This document shows, piece after piece, positions 15,104-23,836 of a stretch of 61,070 nt of DNA. The stretch spans positions 1-61,070 of the IMG/VR virus record IMGVR_UViG_3300042465_007053; one strand, written 5' to 3'. Every line of letters starts with the position of its first letter. Within the stretch, counting starts at the first letter, position 1. The notes beneath the pieces were generated by a model. That model worked only from the letters and a program-made list of their open reading frames with translations. It made no database searches and was not told the DNA's origin. This stretch comes from a virus. Both the position numbers and the translations under genes were made by a program.

Positions 15104-16210
15104 TTATGCTCCGAATCCAGTGAGTGCGCCGGGGCCGGGCACCAGTTTCCATCCCGTGCGCGTCACACCAGCCTTGTCTTTCATGCACTGTTGCTGCGCG
15201 ACAAGATGCGTGTTCGTGAGTTGGTTGGTTGTCCAGAGTTCCATTCCTCCGAGCGGCCTTTCTTCGCCGCTGTCGGGCTGTGCGCTGTTGCCGCTCTTGC
15301 CGAATCGTGATGCACGATAGCGAACGAGCGGATGATACCATGTGTTCTGAGTGCCTGCGCTCGGCCCGTCCTCGTAGAGATAGAAAGGCGCGACTCCGCC
15401 GTTGTTTGGCAGTTCCGTGAGCGGGCCTTGATACATAGTGCATGAAACAATCGCGCCCGTGGCTACGGTGAAGATGGTCTTGAGGTAGATCAATGGTTCG
15501 GAAGCGGTAAGCTGCCATACGGTGTTCAGCGTGTCGTCACCAGCTACGAGATCAACTCCAACCTGCGTGTCGGTGCCGTCACACACCGATCCGTAGGCGA
15601 GATACACGTCGAGCTTGTCGGCATAGTAGGTGAGGCCCGTCCAATATGCCTCGAATGGATGGCGGTTCGGTGGTTCTGGCAGCGCGGCCACTTCCTGAGT
15701 GTTCACCAACGCCTCGCCTGTAATATAGACGGGCGTTCCTTGTGCATCGAATACTGCCTGCCGCTCGAAGATGTAGGTGCGGTAGGTTTCGGGTGATGTT
15801 CCCTGTGCCTTCTCGTAATATCGGATCAGGTCGCACTTCACGCCCCATGTTCGATCCCCACTGGCATCGCGTGGAGGTCTGTCGCGGTGCCAAGTGTCGG
15901 TGCGAACGGTTATCGGATCGGCTGGTGGCGCATCGCCGCCCCACGGCCCTAACTGTGCCGCTCTACTGGTGTCGCCCCAAGTGAACGGATCAGCGGTGAA
16001 CGTCCCGCTACCCGTGGTCGTGCTGCCCATGATGTAGGGCGGATCGTATTTGGCGCGGGGTGGTCGCTGCGCGTCGTTCGGGTTGCGGCTGCTGTCGCTC
16101 GGCTGTGGAGGAGGCGAGTTCGGTTCCAGCGGGACGATGCGGCGTATCGAGTCCGCCGTCTCAGTCGGGATCTGTTGGCGGATCAACTGGTCTGTCTCGT
16201 CGGGTGTCAT
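15104..16210 (-). CDS. Putative tail structural protein, 368 aa
   Basis: Start set at ATG 16210 (MTPDETDQLIRQQIP), an ATGA overlap with the upstream 814-residue gene. An N-terminal Pro/Arg/Asn-rich stretch is followed by a beta-rich body with many aromatic residues (YWTGLTYYADKLDVYLAYG) and no catalytic motif. Context (after capsid, neck and a large beta-repeat protein) supports a tail or host-interaction component. No family is recognised. Confidence 0.6.
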   Translation of the reverse strand: MTPDETDQLIRQQIPTETADSIRRIVPLEPNSPPPQPSDSSRNPNDAQRPPRAKYDPPYIMGSTTTGSGTFTADPFTWGDTSRAAQLGPWGGDAPPADPITVRTDTWHRDRPPRDASGDRTWGVKCDLIRYYEKAQGTSPETYRTYIFERQAVFDAQGTPVYITGEALVNTQEVAALPEPPNRHPFEAYWTGLTYYADKLDVYLAYGSVCDGTDTQVGVDLVAGDDTLNTVWQLTASEPLIYLKTIFTVATGAIVSCTMYQGPLTELPNNGGVAPFYLYEDGPSAGTQNTWYHPLVRYRASRFGKSGNSAQPDSGEERPLGGMELWTTNQLTNTHLVAQQQCMKDKAGVTRTGWKLVPGPGALTGFGA

Positions 16211-18651
16211 ATCGAGATCGTGGTGACTTCCTTCCGATAGAGGCCATACTTCCACGGTCTGATTCGGCAGGAGATTGTTTTCGTGCCTGTCGGGAATGTC
16301 CCTTGGCCCGCTTTCACGAACGTCTCGCCGACATAGCCATAGATCGGGTTCTGTGAATTGGTGTTGAAACGTATCGCCGTGTTCTGTTCGAGCCACACGT
16401 TCTGCTCCCGAAGGTTGATGAACCAGCCATCATAGATGATGTCGATCAACGCGGGGTCGAACGGCGCGTCGTAGGCTAGGTTGGCGAAAGTGTTGTAGGT
16501 GATGGTCGTCGTCGCCTGCTTCGTCCGTCTGCGGTTGGATCTCGCCACAACATGAGTCGTCACCTTGACCTGTCCGCCGTCCATTTCGAGAGCGGTGGAG
16601 TAGATGCCTGTGATGATCCGTGGATACTCGTATTGCACGTCTGCGTATTCGGTTCGGGATATGTCATCGAAGTCTGGCAGGGAAACCGTTGTAAGCTGCC
16701 CGTGGACTGTGCTCAGTGGTTCGTATTCAACTGTGGCAGGGAGGTTCGCGCCTCCTACGAAGTTGGTCGTGGTCGCCCGCCCGCTGCTGATTCCTGTTCC
16801 AGAGATCGTGAGGTTGCCCGCTCCGTAGGCTACTCGCGTGACGGTGATGATTGGATCTACGCCTGCTGTATTGACCGAAGTTGTGAAGTAGCCCGATGCG
16901 GTGAATGCTGCCGCCAGTGCGGTTGCGCTCGCGTTCTTGCTGCCCCCGATAGTTACCGCTGTGTTGCCCGATGTCAGCCCCGATTCCGTTGCACCTCCGC
17001 TGAAGTTGGTCTTGGCGATGAGTCCTGCCGTGGTGTTCGCGCTGGTCGGTGCGTTGGTGGCCCCCGTGCAGCTTCCGTTCGCCAAGGCGATGTTGAGCGT
17101 CGAGTCGTGACCGGTACTGGCGGCGGAGTTGGCACTCAGAATGATGTCGTTGCCGCTACGGGTGGCTGTGTAAAGGGCGGAGATGACTCCGTTGGCGTTG
17201 ATGGCGTCCTTCACCTTCTCTGCCCATTGTGCGGGGTTATCGCCATTCAGAACGGCAACCGACAACGCAATAGGCGAACCCGTGAGCGCGGCTCCAGTGA
17301 CAGTTACGGTCAGGTTTCCAGTTCCCGATATTGCTCCCGCCGCCGTCGCTGTCTCCACTTGAAGAGGAGCGAAGATGATCGTCTGGTAGTCCGCCCCTGT
17401 CGCTACGCGGGAGATCGTTACCGAATTATAGCTGCTCGGCATGGTGGCCGTGAAGTTGCCGTTATTGTTCACCGCCGCCGCAAAGTTCAACGCGGTCATT
17501 TCCCTCGTAACTCCGATGGATACCTGCGTGCCCGATGTCGCCGCCCCATTTACAAGCTCAAATACGTGCATTATTCCAGCATGAGTGGTGAGAAAAATGG
17601 TTCCTGCTGTTGGATTGTCGTAAAACGTCACCACCCCGCCGCTACTCGCAACGCCCGTGACGTGATCGTTGTCCATTTCAAACGTGGTGGACGTGCCGTT
17701 CGGCGTCAGGAGGATGAAGGTGTCGCCGTTATTCGAGTTCGAGGCGAAGGTGATCGTGCCCGCTGATTTGACGAGAGTGCCACTGGTTTGCGTCGGTGGA
17801 ACTGTCGCGTAGGTATTTGTGGACGTGGAACCGTCTGGATTCACGTAGGAATGAGAGGCCGATTTTGCCACAAGCTGCGTGTCCACCTTCACCGCCGTCT
17901 GCGTCTCGCCGTCGATCTTCCATGCTGTGAGAACGGGGCCGGGGAGCGTCATATACACCCGCGTCACATCGTAGAACAGGTTCCCCATCGGCCCCTCTGT
18001 CGGCACCGCGCTCTGGTCAATGAGGATGGCCGTCTGATCCTGAACGTAGGCTGTTACTGTCGCGCTGGTTCCGTCGCCCACTACGGCCACTGTCGGCGCG
18101 GACGTGTAGCCTGTCCCGCCTGCCGTGACGAGGATGCCCACAACCACTCCGCCCCGAAGCTGAACCTTGCCTGCCGCGCCCGTGCCGCCTCCACCTGAGA
18201 ACGAGAGCGTGGCCGTGGTGTAACCCGATCCTCCTGCGGTGATGGCGAGGCCGATCACGGTGTCGAGCGGGTTGCCTGCGGTCTTTGCGAGATCCGCCAA
18301 GGCGTTCGGCTGAATCATCGTGGACTTACGGATGTAGATCGGGTGCGAGGCCGATGCGCTGGCATACTTGAGCGCGGCGTTGTAGGCGTCCTGCGCCAGC
18401 CTGTCTGTCGCCCATATCCTTCGCATGAACTGCTGTGCCCCCGTGCCTGCCAATTCCTTTTCAGATACGAGTTTGAGGTTGGTGTAGCCTTGGCGGTTTT
18501 GGCCGGGGTAAAGGGCCACGTAGTTCCCGTCCACTGGCACGTCCTCCACCATGATCAAGTCCTCCACGTTCGCCGTGGGATACTCTACATGGGGGCGGAG
18601 TTGCCTGTCTTGCGGGAGTGCTTGGCCGAAGTCTTTGGTGTCGCCGAACAT
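16207..18651 (-). CDS. Large beta-rich tail/appendage protein, 814 aa
   Basis: An alpha/beta N-terminal domain (about 1-125) is followed by two GG-x-GYT repeats (ITAGGSGYTTATLSFSGGG and VTAGGTGYTSAPTVAVVG) common in phage tail and appendage proteins. Long Ser/Thr/Gly/Ala/Asn-rich tandem modules fill residues about 280-650. The C-terminal 160 residues are richer in aromatic and charged residues (IIYDGWFINLREQNVWLEQN). It lies next to the neck-like gene, so it may be part of the short tail tube or a baseplate-like component, though a fibre is possible. Confidence 0.65.
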   Translation of the reverse strand: MFGDTKDFGQALPQDRQLRPHVEYPTANVEDLIMVEDVPVDGNYVALYPGQNRQGYTNLKLVSEKELAGTGAQQFMRRIWATDRLAQDAYNAALKYASASASHPIYIRKSTMIQPNALADLAKTAGNPLDTVIGLAITAGGSGYTTATLSFSGGGGTGAAGKVQLRGGVVVGILVTAGGTGYTSAPTVAVVGDGTSATVTAYVQDQTAILIDQSAVPTEGPMGNLFYDVTRVYMTLPGPVLTAWKIDGETQTAVKVDTQLVAKSASHSYVNPDGSTSTNTYATVPPTQTSGTLVKSAGTITFASNSNNGDTFILLTPNGTSTTFEMDNDHVTGVASSGGVVTFYDNPTAGTIFLTTHAGIMHVFELVNGAATSGTQVSIGVTREMTALNFAAAVNNNGNFTATMPSSYNSVTISRVATGADYQTIIFAPLQVETATAAGAISGTGNLTVTVTGAALTGSPIALSVAVLNGDNPAQWAEKVKDAINANGVISALYTATRSGNDIILSANSAASTGHDSTLNIALANGSCTGATNAPTSANTTAGLIAKTNFSGGATESGLTSGNTAVTIGGSKNASATALAAAFTASGYFTTSVNTAGVDPIITVTRVAYGAGNLTISGTGISSGRATTTNFVGGANLPATVEYEPLSTVHGQLTTVSLPDFDDISRTEYADVQYEYPRIITGIYSTALEMDGGQVKVTTHVVARSNRRRTKQATTTITYNTFANLAYDAPFDPALIDIIYDGWFINLREQNVWLEQNTAIRFNTNSQNPIYGYVGETFVKAGQGTFPTGTKTISCRIRPWKYGLYRKEVTTISI

Positions 18652-18654
18652 GGG

Positions 18655-19677
18655 TTATCCTCTGAATATCGGGGTTGCGCTCATCGATCCTCTGAATATC
18701 GGGGTTGCGCTCATCGAGTGTGCCGCCGTTATCGAAGGCTTGAGGTCGCCCAGAGACTCCAATGCCTTCAAATACTGACGGTTGATCTCGTCCTTGGCCC
18801 CTACATTAACGAATCGGCCATCACCGCACAACCTGCGTCTGGCGAAGGCTGTGAGGAAGAACAACGAGAATGGCAGGATGACGTTCTTGGCTGGATCTGT
18901 GGCGTGATCTCCGTTGTCAATATCCGTGGTAACATACACGGGCGGTTTGATCATCGTATTGAACTCCACCATCATTGCCGAGGTCGGCATCGGGTTCACT
19001 CGAAGCAGGTTTGTGTAGCTGGCATTGCCAAGGTTCATGGCATCCACAAAGTAGCTCGTCGGCGTGCCTGTCTGTTTATTGAAGTTGCTGGTCTGTGTCC
19101 CTGCTGGAAGCGTGTGCGGTGTGGTCACGTCGAGCAGCCCGCTCCATTGAAGAAACTCAACCCTCGAACCCGCTGGCCGAAGATTCCCGTAGCCTGCGAG
19201 TCGAATAGGCGGTAGAACACGCGCAATCTTGTCGCTGTCGGTGAGTGCTCCAGTGACGAACGGGATGCAGTCGGCATACACCGTGCCCGTAGTTGTCCCT
19301 GTTGCGCCCATGTAAGGTTTGACGAGTGCCGTGGAACTGGCGATCTCGTTGTATATCGAGTCGCCCGTTAGGGCAACGGTGCAGCCCGTCATCCAATCCG
19401 CCCAAGTGGTAATCGTGACGGTCTTGGAGTATTGCGTGACTGTGACGCTCACGGTGGCTGGCTCCCGAAGGACGCCCCCGTAGCGTTGCTGGAAAATCTC
19501 GGCAGGCACCGCGCACCATATCTCCTCCAAGGCTCCGTTGATTGCGTTGCAGACTGCTTGCAAGTCTCCCGTGCTCGGCCCGCGAATGTTGGTGTTGTCC
19601 GTGCTGTTGGCGGGAGTGAGCGTGGTGATGCCGAAGTCTCGAAGGAGTTCTACGGCGATGGTCTTGAGAGTTGGCAT
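18655..19677 (-). CDS. Putative neck/tail-connector protein, 340 aa
   Basis: The N-terminus (MPTLKTIAVELLRDFGI) with the helix GDLQAVCNAINGALEEIW resembles podoviral head-to-tail or tail-tubular-A-like proteins. The middle is beta-rich and Thr/Gly-rich, and the C-terminus returns to helices (ILPFSLFFLTAFARRRLCGDG). The last 20 residues are an exact 10-residue tandem repeat ending GSMSATPIFRG, encoded by a 30-bp duplication that runs into the stop codon. Position after the capsid and SAP-like genes supports a connector. No family is certain. Confidence 0.6.
   Translation of the reverse strand: MPTLKTIAVELLRDFGITTLTPANSTDNTNIRGPSTGDLQAVCNAINGALEEIWCAVPAEIFQQRYGGVLREPATVSVTVTQYSKTVTITTWADWMTGCTVALTGDSIYNEIASSTALVKPYMGATGTTTGTVYADCIPFVTGALTDSDKIARVLPPIRLAGYGNLRPAGSRVEFLQWSGLLDVTTPHTLPAGTQTSNFNKQTGTPTSYFVDAMNLGNASYTNLLRVNPMPTSAMMVEFNTMIKPPVYVTTDIDNGDHATDPAKNVILPFSLFFLTAFARRRLCGDGRFVNVGAKDEINRQYLKALESLGDLKPSITAAHSMSATPIFRGSMSATPIFRG
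18657..18716. repeat. Exact 30-bp tandem duplication at the 3' end of the neck-like gene
   Basis: Two identical 30-base units (18657-18686 and 18687-18716) lie in frame and add a second copy of the 10-residue C-terminus. Identity is complete, so the duplication is recent or maintained. It could be a slippage-prone length polymorphism. Confidence 0.95.
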
Positions 19678-19683
19678 GGTGCT

Positions 19684-19722
19684 TAAAAGAAACGGCGACG
19701 TAGGTTTGACCTATGCCGCCGT
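19684..19722 (-). terminator. Rho-independent terminator after the SAP/LEM-like gene
   Basis: On the minus strand, two 13-base arms (19710-19722 and 19692-19704) pair with one mismatch and one wobble around a 5-base loop. They are followed by TTTCTTTT. The site lies in the 68-base gap between the gene ending at 19746 and the neck-like gene starting at 19677. It could terminate or attenuate the capsid transcript. Confidence 0.7.
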
Positions 19723-19745
19723 GTTTGAAATTGGTGAACTGGTAA

Positions 19746-20222
19746 TTACGCTGGCACGGGTTCGGACAGCATGGCGATAATGTCCTCTTTTTTCGCCACG
19801 TTGCTGACTTTCAATCCCTTTGCCCTCGCAATCTCGCGCAGTTCGCGGAATGTTTTCGATGCGTATTCAGACACGGCGGGTGTCTCGGCTGGAGCCTCTT
19901 CGGTTGCGGCTGGTGCCTCTTGCTCCAAATCCTTGAATGCGTCGGTCAAATCAGGAACCAGTGGTTCCACTTTGGGTTCTTCCTTCGGTGCCTCTGTCTC
20001 AGTGACGATATACGGCAACCAACTCAAAAGCCCGAATCCTGCCATCTTCGCCAAGTCGGGAAGCATGACGGTATTGAAGTATTCGATTTCAAAGGGTTGC
20101 GTTTCGTGGCGTTGCTCCTTCACGTTAAAGACTGCGCGTGAGTATTGCCTGCCAGAGCGTCCAGCCAGAGTAGGCATGGAAGGTCTTGGCTGACCGTAGA
20201 GGACGAGGATGATTTTGTTCAT
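19746..20222 (-). CDS. Small structural protein with C-terminal SAP/LEM-like motif, 158 aa
   Basis: The N-terminal 75 residues are a compact beta-rich region (IILVLYGQPRPSMPTLAGRSGRQ...). An acidic Pro/Glu/Ala linker follows. The last 35 residues match the helix-extended loop-helix type (FRELREIARAKGLKVSNVAKKEDIIAML) seen in SAP, LEM or HeH domains, which bind DNA or act as small interaction modules. It directly follows the capsid gene. It may be a head-completion or DNA-contacting minor head protein. That role is inferred. Confidence 0.65.
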   Translation of the reverse strand: MNKIILVLYGQPRPSMPTLAGRSGRQYSRAVFNVKEQRHETQPFEIEYFNTVMLPDLAKMAGFGLLSWLPYIVTETEAPKEEPKVEPLVPDLTDAFKDLEQEAPAATEEAPAETPAVSEYASKTFRELREIARAKGLKVSNVAKKEDIIAMLSEPVPA

Positions 20223-20240
20223 AGAGTGTTACAAGCGTTC

Positions 20241-20270
20241 CCCCACGGAGGTTGTTACGCCTCCGTGGGG
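20241..20270. other. Strong 11-bp stem hairpin downstream of the capsid gene
   Basis: CCCCACGGAGG (20241-20251) and CCTCCGTGGGG (20260-20270) form a perfect 11-bp stem with an 8-base loop, in the gap between the capsid gene and the next gene. No T-run follows on the minus strand, so it is more likely an mRNA-stabilising or attenuating structure than a full terminator. It would favour high capsid expression relative to downstream genes. Confidence 0.75.
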
Positions 20271-20285
20271 TTCTGCTTGAATGGT

Positions 20286-21917
20286 TTAGCTGACGACTGG
20301 TGCGCCGTCCACAGGGATAGCGGAGTTCACCACGACGAAGCCGGGAGCCACCGTGTCGGCCCGCTTGATGAGTGCCGCGCCCCACACGACTTCCGCGCCG
20401 ATGGCGTGGTCGAGGTCATGGTTGCGGTGCTCCTCAGTGCGACGACCAAACTTCGGACTCGATTTCGAGCCGTTGATGGTGCCCACACCGTTGATCAGTG
20501 CTTCGCGGCCAAAGGCGATTGAACGTCCAACTGGCACGCCGAGCACGTTGCACTCGACAACCAGCGAACCTGTTGGGAACAACCAATCGGTTGTCTCACC
20601 AGAGGTGCCGAACTTGACGTTGTGCGTGATCTTGATGACCTTGCCGTTATTGTGGGTGTATTTGAACACGCCCCATGCACCCGTTGTAGGATGGATGAGC
20701 ATGACGTAACGTGCCGTGGACGTATCCGCTGCAATCGTGTCGCCCCAATGGTATGTCCAAGGTGCGTTAGAGAAGTAACGTGTGTATTCAGGCGTCGGAG
20801 TGACTGCCGCTGCCGCAACCGAACCGCCAAGGGTAAGGCTGAAGGAAGCTGCCGCGTTGTTCGCGTCTGCGCCGACTGCGGTGGTTGCCCAATCCGCTGA
20901 CGTGATAGCGTTCGCGCCAACCGATGTTCCAGCAAAGGTGACATCGCCGCCGCCGCTTGCGCCGTCATTGAGGCCAGTGGCGAGGTAGCCACGGGGAGCG
21001 AGCAAGGAACCAATCGGGCCACGGTTGCCGTGATCCTTCTGATACCAGCGATAGATACCCACACCTGACCAATCGGTGTAGTTGCCTGCGAACACAGGAT
21101 TATCGTTGCCGCGAGCGTTGGCGTTCTGCTGCGCTTGGAGATATGCGCTCTCGAAGTCCAAGTGGCCGAGGCCGTGTTGGGTCGAGAAGAACATATATTT
21201 TTCAAGGCGACTGCCGCCTGAGTCCATCTTGCCGAGCGACATTGGAAGTGATCCAAGGCTGCTGAGTTTGTTGCGGACGCTGGAGATCGTGGCGGTGTCC
21301 ACGTAATGCGCGGTCTTGATCGTTGCCACGGTGGACGGGCCACCAGAGGTAAAGGACAAGTTGCGCGAGTTCGCGTCGGCGTGGGCGAGCATGAGGCGAA
21401 TCATGTCGTCGTTGCGCTTTTGGGCATGGAGGGCGCGGAGGCCGTCAATGATCATGCCGTCGAGCTTGCCGTTGATCATGGTTTCGTCGCGGGCAACAGC
21501 GTTGTAGCCAACGCCGAACCAGTAACGACCAATCTTAACGTCGAACGATCCGACTTGGATCTTCTGCTCGTTGCCGATGCGGTCTGCGCTGCCTTGTGAG
21601 CCGGGGCCACCGAACCCGCCATAAGTCGGGATGTGAATGGTGGTTCCATCCACTTTTTCCGTGTCGGTGATGCTGATGATGGCCTTTCCACCATCGCCTT
21701 CGCCCATGAAACCATCCGCGAGCGGGTAGGTATCATACATGGCTTGTGCGCCGAGGATAACCTTACGGCACCACAACTCTTCCTGAATGTCCGCTGTCTG
21801 GTCGGTCAGGTTGGCTTTCGTGGTGGCGTTGATGACGGGGTAGGAGACTCCCATGACGGGAACCGAGAAGAATGCGGCGATGACCGCAAACATGAAGTTT
21901 TTGAATGAGTGTTTCAT
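20286..21917 (-). CDS. Major capsid protein candidate, 543 aa
   Basis: Supporting points are its length, its place right after a scaffold-like gene, and sequence features of large-phage capsids: GKAIISITDTEKVDGTTIHIPTYG, then KIQVGSFDVKIGRYWFGVGYN, and a C-terminal region with few charges. It is followed by a strong hairpin and a terminator, as for highly expressed genes. Oddly, the first 23 residues (MKHSFKNFMFAVIAAFFSVP...) look like a signal peptide. An internal ATG at residue 22 (MGVSYPVINATTK) is the alternative start. No Shine-Dalgarno sequence supports either. The assignment is by context more than by family match. Confidence 0.7.
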   Translation of the reverse strand: MKHSFKNFMFAVIAAFFSVPVMGVSYPVINATTKANLTDQTADIQEELWCRKVILGAQAMYDTYPLADGFMGEGDGGKAIISITDTEKVDGTTIHIPTYGGFGGPGSQGSADRIGNEQKIQVGSFDVKIGRYWFGVGYNAVARDETMINGKLDGMIIDGLRALHAQKRNDDMIRLMLAHADANSRNLSFTSGGPSTVATIKTAHYVDTATISSVRNKLSSLGSLPMSLGKMDSGGSRLEKYMFFSTQHGLGHLDFESAYLQAQQNANARGNDNPVFAGNYTDWSGVGIYRWYQKDHGNRGPIGSLLAPRGYLATGLNDGASGGGDVTFAGTSVGANAITSADWATTAVGADANNAAASFSLTLGGSVAAAAVTPTPEYTRYFSNAPWTYHWGDTIAADTSTARYVMLIHPTTGAWGVFKYTHNNGKVIKITHNVKFGTSGETTDWLFPTGSLVVECNVLGVPVGRSIAFGREALINGVGTINGSKSSPKFGRRTEEHRNHDLDHAIGAEVVWGAALIKRADTVAPGFVVVNSAIPVDGAPVVS

Positions 21918-21951
21918 TGGTGTTGAGTGAGTTGAGTGTTTGTGCCTCTAC

Positions 21952-23040
21952 TTATTGCCTGAGCAAGAATCCCTGCGGGCGTCGGGTTGGCTGTGCCTTC
22001 TCGATTGCTGCGAGGTTCATGGATTCAGGCGAACTAAGATCAAGGGCTTTTGCATTCGTTGCGGCGGGCGGTATGCTCGCTGCTCCTCCTGCGGTTGTGA
22101 TTTTTGCCTGATTTGGGCGAGGTTCCTGATTTCTCAGCGGGTAAGGAGTTGCCTCCATCATCGCTGTGAGTTCCGCTGCCACGCTGCGCCCGCTGGCTTC
22201 GGCCCGTCTTTCGGCGAGTCGTTGTGCTGCGGACTGCGCCACTAGGACGGGCGCATTGGTGGCTGACAAGATGGAACGATCTGGATGGTGCTGATCGGTT
22301 CGGATTTCGGTGATAAGAGATTGAATCTCTTGACCTAGCTCGCTCTGCGGGTCTTTGGAGGAAGGGAAGATGTGCTTCGCTTTCTCGATACTCGCGTTGC
22401 GTGCCTGAGTAAATGCGTCATTGGCAAGGTTCGCTTTTTGCGTCTTTGCGTTTTCGGCCTCACTCTTTTTCCGTTCCAGTTCGGCAATCCGCTTGTTTTT
22501 CGCATCGTATTCTTCGATGCCAAGGGACTTCACCAGTTCGTCTTTCTCCGCAATCGCTTCAGCAAGCTCCATGTCCACTTCCCCTAAGACTTCTTCGGGT
22601 TCGGGTTCAGGTGGGTTTGCTGCTGCGTGTTCGGCGCGTCTCGTTTTCACGATGGCGATCCGATCTTCCAATGGCGGGGCTTCCTCCCCTGCATCCCGAT
22701 ACTGTTTTCCAAGGGCAATAGCCTCTTGTTCAATATCAGTGAATTGCGCGGTGGTTATCCGATTTGGAAGAACCTTCGACCTTGCTTCGGGGTTTGCTGG
22801 CGGCGTGTCGCCTGCCTGCGTCTCCGTCTGCGCGGCATCCTGTGCCGTTGTCGTTGGTTCGGCTGCGGGTTCCTGTTGTTCTGCGGGCTTGCCATTCTCG
22901 GCCATTAACTGATCGATCTTGTCAAGCGGCGTGTCGCTCAATGGCGGCAATCCACCGTTCGATGCCTCCTGTGTTACGGGTTGCGTTTCGGTTGGCTGTG
23001 GAGCGGCATTTTCTGCCTGCTCTGGAGTTGTCGCGTTCAT
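21952..23040 (-). CDS. Scaffolding-like protein, 362 aa
   Basis: Start set at ATG 23040 (MNATTPEQAENAAP), an ATGA overlap with the upstream gene. The sequence is typical of phage scaffolds: an acidic Pro/Thr/Gln/Glu-rich disordered N-terminal third, a long charged coiled-coil centre (AEKDELVKSLGIEEYDAKNK, IAELERKKSEAENAKTQKA), and a small C-terminal region that would contact the shell. Its position immediately before the capsid gene is the standard one. No protease domain is visible. Confidence 0.75.
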   Translation of the reverse strand: MNATTPEQAENAAPQPTETQPVTQEASNGGLPPLSDTPLDKIDQLMAENGKPAEQQEPAAEPTTTAQDAAQTETQAGDTPPANPEARSKVLPNRITTAQFTDIEQEAIALGKQYRDAGEEAPPLEDRIAIVKTRRAEHAAANPPEPEPEEVLGEVDMELAEAIAEKDELVKSLGIEEYDAKNKRIAELERKKSEAENAKTQKANLANDAFTQARNASIEKAKHIFPSSKDPQSELGQEIQSLITEIRTDQHHPDRSILSATNAPVLVAQSAAQRLAERRAEASGRSVAAELTAMMEATPYPLRNQEPRPNQAKITTAGGAASIPPAATNAKALDLSSPESMNLAAIEKAQPTRRPQGFLLRQ

Positions 23041-23234
23041 TGCGATCTGGCGCGTCCGCCTTCGACTCGCGGATGGCAAGATTTTTCTTCAGGTTTTTTT
23101 GAGGGGCGGATCTCGCCGAATGATCTGCGGGGTTCCTTGGGGTGCTTGTCGAGAAACGCATCCATCCTCTGTCGCATATATTTTGCGTCGAAGCGTCCGC
23201 TCTCGAAGGGTGTGTAGTCCTTGTTTCGTGGCAC
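23037..23234 (-). CDS. Small basic hypothetical protein, 65 aa
   Basis: It starts with GTG at 23234 and overlaps the scaffold start by 4 bases. The product (PRNKDYTPFESGRFDAKYMRQ...) is basic and rich in Arg, Lys and Pro, with no domain. It is the first gene after the promoter-like region at 23235-23280, so it opens the scaffold/capsid transcript. Function unknown. Confidence 0.6.
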   Translation of the reverse strand: MPRNKDYTPFESGRFDAKYMRQRMDAFLDKHPKEPRRSFGEIRPSKKPEEKSCHPRVEGGRARSQ

Positions 23235-23280
23235 GGGGGTTACTTAATACGATTCCCACCGTCATACCGCAAGCAAGCTC
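23235..23280 (-). promoter_or_regulatory. Leftward promoter with GGTATGACGG site before scaffold/capsid genes
   Basis: On the minus strand TTGCGG and TATTAA are spaced by 17 bases, a plausible -35/-10 pair. GGTATGACGGTG lies in and next to the -35, as at the promoters near 14370 and 51870. The site is in the short gap between the endolysin stop and the GTG start at 23234, where a dedicated late promoter for capsid genes would make sense. Confidence 0.5.
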
Positions 23281-23836
23281 AGATGGTTGCCTGAAAGTGC
23301 ATGGCATCCCTGCCCCAGAAAGCCCCTGCTGATAGCCAGCCTTCGCGTGCAAATGCCTCCATGACTGCGAAAGGCATCCTTGCCGCCACGGGCCAAGCCG
23401 TGAGATTACCGTTCGTGTCTGCCAATAGGTCAATCGCTGCACCGCGTGCGTGCAATGAGGGAGTGCTTCCGCCGCGCATAGGGCGGTTGTTATAGCAGCC
23501 GTCATAAACAATCGGCTGAAATCCTTCGATCTCAGAAACCTTGATAAGAACGCGCTCCAAAGACTCAGCAACGCGCCGATTGCAGCGAATGGTTTTCACC
23601 TTCACGCCTTCGTAAGTCATCCATTCCAGCGCAGGCAAATTGACAAGCTGCGATTCGTCGCCAGCCTCGCCAAAGAAAGCCGTCAAACTGCGCTGGTCGC
23701 TTTCCGGCCAAGGGTTCGGCACGGGCATGAGCGAGCGCAAATAAGACTGACACGCCGCAATAGATTTCGGCCCCCAGAAGCCGTCCGGCTCAGTGCCAAT
23801 CTTGCGCTGAATATCTTGGATTTCCTCGCGGTTCAC
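23279..23836 (-). CDS. Endolysin, M15-type peptidase with N-terminal peptidoglycan-binding-like segment, 185 aa
   Basis: The C-terminal half has the zinc ligands of the VanY/M15 D-alanyl-D-alanine carboxypeptidase family: H129 in SLHARGAAID with D136, and H180 in WGRDAMHF. The N-terminal IQRKIGTEPDGFWGPKSIAACQ is a short peptidoglycan-binding-type repeat with the usual G-x-x-DG-x-x-GPKT/S pattern. It should cut cross-links or stem peptides in the host wall at lysis. Its ATG overlaps the stop of the lipoprotein gene, placing it last in the lysis cassette. No signal peptide, so it needs a holin. Confidence 0.88.
   Translation of the reverse strand: MNREEIQDIQRKIGTEPDGFWGPKSIAACQSYLRSLMPVPNPWPESDQRSLTAFFGEAGDESQLVNLPALEWMTYEGVKVKTIRCNRRVAESLERVLIKVSEIEGFQPIVYDGCYNNRPMRGGSTPSLHARGAAIDLLADTNGNLTAWPVAARMPFAVMEAFAREGWLSAGAFWGRDAMHFQATI

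Noticed and set aside
16552-17766. 404-codon plus-strand frame antisense to the 814-residue tail gene
   Set aside because: Extremely Cys/Arg/Gly/Val-rich with no domain. It mirrors the Thr/Ala/Gly codons of the real gene.
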